DNA of 24,662 bases, taken from the NCBI GenBank assembly GCA_964589725.1, contig CAZPUJ010000145.1:1-24662 (forward strand). Direction: 5' to 3'. The stretch comes from CAYSHJ01 sp964589725 (GTDB lineage Bacteria; Planctomycetota; Planctomycetia; Planctomycetales; Planctomycetaceae). Made by a program: the position numbers and the translations under genes. Position 1 is the stretch's first letter. Each line of letters starts with the position of its first letter. A model generated the notes under the pieces. That model did no database searches and was not told the origin of the DNA. It was given only the letters and a program-made list of their open reading frames with translations. This document shows positions 21,723 to 24,662 of this stretch, piece after piece.

Positions 21723-24662
21723 ATGAAACTTCGTGTGGCCTTTGTCTGTGTGCTGATGTCGGTTGTTGTCGGTCCGGCTCGTGCCGCCGATCAACCAACA
21801 GGGATCGAATTCTTCGAGAAGACAATTCGACCGGTGTTGATGCGGCATTGTTACGAATGCCATTCGGCGGACGCGAAGGCGTTGAAAGGCGGGCTGCTGC
21901 TGGACACTCGCGATGGCTGGCGCAAGGGGGGCGATTCGGGACCCTCCGTGGTCCCAGGCAAGCCGAGCGAGAGTTTGCTGATTCAAGCATTGAAGTATGA
22001 CGAATTGGAGATGCCTCCGAAGGGAAAGTTGCCGGACGCGATCATTGACGACTTTGTGAAGTGGGTCGAGATGGGGGCGCCCGATCCGCGTACGTCCGCG
22101 GCGAAGACGATTGCTCGGCACGAGATCGACATCGAAGCCGGCAAAGAGTTTTGGTGCTTTCGACCGCTTGCCGCGCCGGCGATTCCGAACGTGAAAGACG
22201 CCTCGTGGTCCAACATTCCGCTTGATCGGTTCATCTTGGCGAAGCTGGAAGCCGCTGGCTTGCGACCGGTGGGCGACGCGGATCGAGCGACGTTGCTGCG
22301 GCGCGTCACCTTTGACCTGATGGGCTTGCCGCCGTCGCCGGACGAGATCGACGACTTTGTGAACAATCCGTCGCCGAACGCATTCGAGGAAGTTGTCGAT
22401 CGGCTCCTGGCTTCGCCTCAGTTTGGTGAGCGTTGGGGCCGGCATTGGCTGGACGTCGCGCGGTTCGCCGAGTCGTCTGGTGGCGGACGCTCGATGACGT
22501 TTCCGGAAGCGTGGCGGTATCGCGATTATGTCATTCGATCGTTCCAAGACGACAAGCCGTTCGACCAGTTCGTACGTGAACAACTCGCCGGTGATCTGCT
22601 TCCTGCGACGACGCCGCAGCAGCGTGAAGAGCAATTAGTTGCGACCGCGCTGTTGGTGCTCGGCCCGACGAATTATGAAGAACAAGACAAGCTGGCGTTG
22701 GAGTTTGATGCCGTCGATGAGCAAATCGACACGATCGGGCGAGCCTTTTTGGGAATGACCATCGGTTGTGCTCGCTGCCACGACCACAAGTTCGATCCGA
22801 TCCCGACTCGCGACTATTACGCGCTGGCTGGCATCTTTCGCAGCACGCATCTGCTGATTCACGAGAACGTCTCGAAGTGGCTGGAGCAGCCGCTGCCGAT
22901 GTCGGCAGAACAAGATGCCGAAGTGCAGCAGCACGAACTGGCACTGGCTGACCTCAAGAAACAATTGGACGCCGCGAAGGCCGAGGAGAAGCGGTTGGCG
23001 TTGGCTAGGAAGGTCGCGGGTGACGACGACGATCCGCCGGGCACGCTGCGAGGGCCGATCTCGGTCAACGAATTCGCCGGCATCGTTCTGGATGACTCGC
23101 GAGCGAAAAAAGTCGGCGAATGGACGCAATCGCAATTCAGCAGACACTACATCGGCGATGGCTACCTGCACGACGGCAACAAAGACAAAGGCCAAAAAAC
23201 GCTGACCTTTACGCCGGAGATTCCGAACGCCGGCCTGTACGAAGTCCGCTTGGCCTACAACCACGGCGACACCCGCGCGTCGAACGTGCCGATCGAAATT
23301 CTGCACCTCGACGGCGAATTCGAAGGACAGGTCAACCAGCGCACGCCTCCACCGATCGATCACCGCTTCGTGTCGCTGGGCAAGTTTCGCTTCGACACGT
23401 CAGGCCAGTGGTATGTGATCATCTCGAACGAGGAGACCAACGGGCACGTGATCGTCGACGCGATTCAGTTCCTGCCCGTGGAACCGGCGACCAGCAAGGC
23501 GAGCGGGGAGCGTCAGCCCCCTGATGCGTCAGCCAGCAAGACGGCCACAACACCTGGAGCGCCGGCAGCCTCTGCGGGCATCAAGGGGCTATCGCCCCCC
23601 GCTCGCCAAGAGCTGCCGGACATCAAGGAACTTGAAAAGCGGCTTAAGGAGCTGCAAGACAAAGCTCCGTACCGGCCTAAGGCGATGTCAGTCGGCGAGG
23701 CCAAGCAGCCGGAGAACACACACATCCGCATTCGCGGCAACGTCCACTCGAAAGGGGAGCAAGTGCCGCGCGGGTTCCTGCAGGTCGCCACATACGCCGC
23801 GCCGCCGACGGTGTCGGAAAAAGAGAGCGGCCGACGTGAATTGGCCGAATGGATGACAAGACCCTCGAATCCACTGACCGCGCGCGTGATGGCCAATCGA
23901 GTTTGGCAGCACCTCTTCGGCGAAGGGCTCGTCCGCTCGGTGGACAACTTCGGCACGACCGGCGAAACGCCGTCGCATCCGGAGTTGCTTGACCACCTGG
24001 CCGCGAGGTTTCAACACGGCTGGTCGATCAAGTCACTGGTCCGCGAAATCGTGCTGTCGCGCACGTACTGGCTTGCAAGTGAATTCGAAAGCGCAAATCA
24101 AGAATCAAAAATCAAGAATCAAAAATTGCACATCGCCGCCGATCCCGAAAACCGTCTCCTTTGGCGGCAAAATCGTCGCCGCTTGGACGCCGAGGCGCTG
24201 CGAGACGCGATGCTGATCGTCAGCGGACAACTCGATCGCGAGATGTTCGGTCGCACGATCAAGGGACTGAAGCAGACCGGCTCCGATGCGAACGTCGGCG
24301 AGATGACGTACGTTTTCGACGACACTCGTCGCAGCGTCTACACGCCGATCTTCCGCAACCGCCTGCTGGAGATTTTCGAAGCGTTCGACTTTGCCGACCC
24401 GAATCTGTCGATCGGCCGCCGTAACATCACAACTGTTCCGACGCAAGCGCTGTTCCTAATGAACTCGCCGTTCGTCATGGACGAATCCCGCGACGCTGCC
24501 CGCGAGTTGCTCAGCCAAGCGAATCTCACCGACGAGCAGCGCGTCGTTTCCGCCTACCGCATAACAATCGGCCGCCAGCCGACTCGACGTGAACGCGACC
24601 TCGCCTTGCGCATCGTCACGCCAAGTGCCGAGCACACCGTCCCCAGCCCCATCGCCTGGGAA
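21723..24662 (+). CDS. PSCyt1/DUF1549/DUF1553 cytochrome c-domain protein (partial, 3' end outside window)
   Basis: The frame from the ATG at 21723 is open to the right edge, 980 codons without a stop. Residues 1-22 are a Sec signal peptide (MKLRVAFVCVLMSVVVGP). The PSCyt1 domain has the haem motif CYECH at 43-47 and MPPKGKLP. DUF1549 spans about 150-360 (IPLDRFILAKLEAAGLRP, GERWGRHWLDVARFAESSGG, second haem-type motif CARCH at 349-353). Residues about 360-430 contain a charged helical segment. About 447-590 form a golvesin/xanthan-lyase-like beta domain (LTFTPEIPNAGLYEVRLAYN, VIVDAIQFLPV). DUF1553 follows from about 655 (NPLTARVMANRVWQHLFGEG, DPENRLLWRQNRRRLDAEAL, RNITTVPTQALFLMNSP). Two repeats are embedded in frame, at residues 593-628 and about 789-801. 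Its function is unknown, as for its paralogue at 4162-7446. A DUF1501 gene may follow outside the window. Confidence 0.93.
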   Translation, partial: MKLRVAFVCVLMSVVVGPARAADQPTGIEFFEKTIRPVLMRHCYECHSADAKALKGGLLLDTRDGWRKGGDSGPSVVPGKPSESLLIQALKYDELEMPPKGKLPDAIIDDFVKWVEMGAPDPRTSAAKTIARHEIDIEAGKEFWCFRPLAAPAIPNVKDASWSNIPLDRFILAKLEAAGLRPVGDADRATLLRRVTFDLMGLPPSPDEIDDFVNNPSPNAFEEVVDRLLASPQFGERWGRHWLDVARFAESSGGGRSMTFPEAWRYRDYVIRSFQDDKPFDQFVREQLAGDLLPATTPQQREEQLVATALLVLGPTNYEEQDKLALEFDAVDEQIDTIGRAFLGMTIGCARCHDHKFDPIPTRDYYALAGIFRSTHLLIHENVSKWLEQPLPMSAEQDAEVQQHELALADLKKQLDAAKAEEKRLALARKVAGDDDDPPGTLRGPISVNEFAGIVLDDSRAKKVGEWTQSQFSRHYIGDGYLHDGNKDKGQKTLTFTPEIPNAGLYEVRLAYNHGDTRASNVPIEILHLDGEFEGQVNQRTPPPIDHRFVSLGKFRFDTSGQWYVIISNEETNGHVIVDAIQFLPVEPATSKASGERQPPDASASKTATTPGAPAASAGIKGLSPPARQELPDIKELEKRLKELQDKAPYRPKAMSVGEAKQPENTHIRIRGNVHSKGEQVPRGFLQVATYAAPPTVSEKESGRRELAEWMTRPSNPLTARVMANRVWQHLFGEGLVRSVDNFGTTGETPSHPELLDHLAARFQHGWSIKSLVREIVLSRTYWLASEFESANQESKIKNQKLHIAADPENRLLWRQNRRRLDAEALRDAMLIVSGQLDREMFGRTIKGLKQTGSDANVGEMTYVFDDTRRSVYTPIFRNRLLEIFEAFDFADPNLSIGRRNITTVPTQALFLMNSPFVMDESRDAARELLSQANLTDEQRVVSAYRITIGRQPTRRERDLALRIVTPSAEHTVPSPIAWE
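23499..23606. repeat. 108-bp palindromic element embedded in frame
   Basis: The 27-base ends 23499-23525 and 23580-23606 are inverted copies matching at 23 of 27 positions, around a 54-base centre. The left end starts GCGAGCGGGGAGCGTCAGCC. It is translated without a stop as residues 593-628 (ASGERQPPD ... GLSPPA), an Ala/Pro/Ser-rich linker between the golvesin-like domain and DUF1553. Confidence 0.75.
24090..24127. repeat. AATCAAAA/AATCAAGA heptamer tandem repeat embedded in frame
   Basis: About five alternating AATCAAG/AATCAAA units run in tandem. They are read as ANQESKIKNQKLH, placed between SRTYWL and DPENRLLW, two DUF1553 motifs that are normally separated by a short loop. The peptide shares ESKI/QKSKI and KNQK wording with the insert at 6905-6930. 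Confidence 0.7.

Noticed and set aside
21681..22634. 317-codon minus-strand frame opposite the right-hand cytochrome gene
   Set aside because: It is a shadow of the real plus-strand gene, which carries a signal peptide, two CxxCH motifs and known domains.
5140..24127. A CRISPR array formed by the repeats
   Set aside because: The repeats are of several unrelated types, are not regularly spaced, and no cas genes are present.

Overview
The window most likely comes from a member of the Planctomycetota. The evidence is the gene families present: two large secreted c-type cytochrome proteins with the PSCyt1/DUF1549/DUF1553 architecture, a Tat-exported DUF1501 protein beside one of them, a Tat-exported Gfo/Idh/MocA oxidoreductase, a secreted SGNH hydrolase and a short divergent FHA/coiled-coil protein. 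The DNA is GC-rich, genes lie on both strands, and start codons are often preceded by GAGGA-type ribosome binding sites. No prophage, CRISPR array or obvious defence island is visible.

Layout. 1-2158 (minus): a secreted protein of unknown function that runs off the left edge, with glgC upstream of it. 2400-2472 (plus): tRNA-Phe(GAA), followed by a possible IS66-like scrap. 2630-7446 (minus): a DUF1501 gene and a PSCyt1/DUF1549/DUF1553 gene, probably one operon. 7751-8650 (plus): FHA protein. 8679-10812 (minus): mutY and cysK. 11118-12089 (plus): an SGNH-like protein with altered catalytic residues and a probable frameshift. 12067-14209 (minus): a GNAT acetyltransferase and an intact secreted SGNH hydrolase, separated by a terminator-like hairpin and a REP-like inverted repeat. 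14529-16618 (plus): a glmS gene with a large internal deletion and a GlmU-like sugar nucleotidyltransferase. 16692-18008 (minus): IscS/NifS cysteine desulfurase. 18368-18439 (minus): tRNA-Gln(TTG) with its own terminator. 18534-19862 (minus): Gfo/Idh/MocA oxidoreductase. 20447-20950 (plus): decayed IS110-type transposase. 21000-21551 (minus): HAD 5'-nucleotidase-like protein. 21723 to the right edge (plus): a second PSCyt1/DUF1549/DUF1553 gene, open to the edge with 980 codons visible.

Functions fall into small groups rather than one system. They are storage glycogen and amino-sugar precursors (glgC, glmS remnant, GlmU-like), sulfur and Fe-S supply (cysK, iscS, with MutY as an Fe-S client), and secreted haem proteins thought to act in periplasmic polymer degradation.

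The most interesting signal is not a gene. Short palindromic or tandem repeats sit inside reading frames without breaking them: three in the first cytochrome gene, two in iscS and two in the second cytochrome gene. They fall in linkers or loops between conserved motifs and add low-complexity peptide. Related repeats lie between genes. They resemble the protein-embedded palindromic elements known from Rickettsia. Other notable points are the glmS deletion, with the GlmS C-terminus still legible out of frame, and the SGNH-like gene that has lost three of four catalytic residues.
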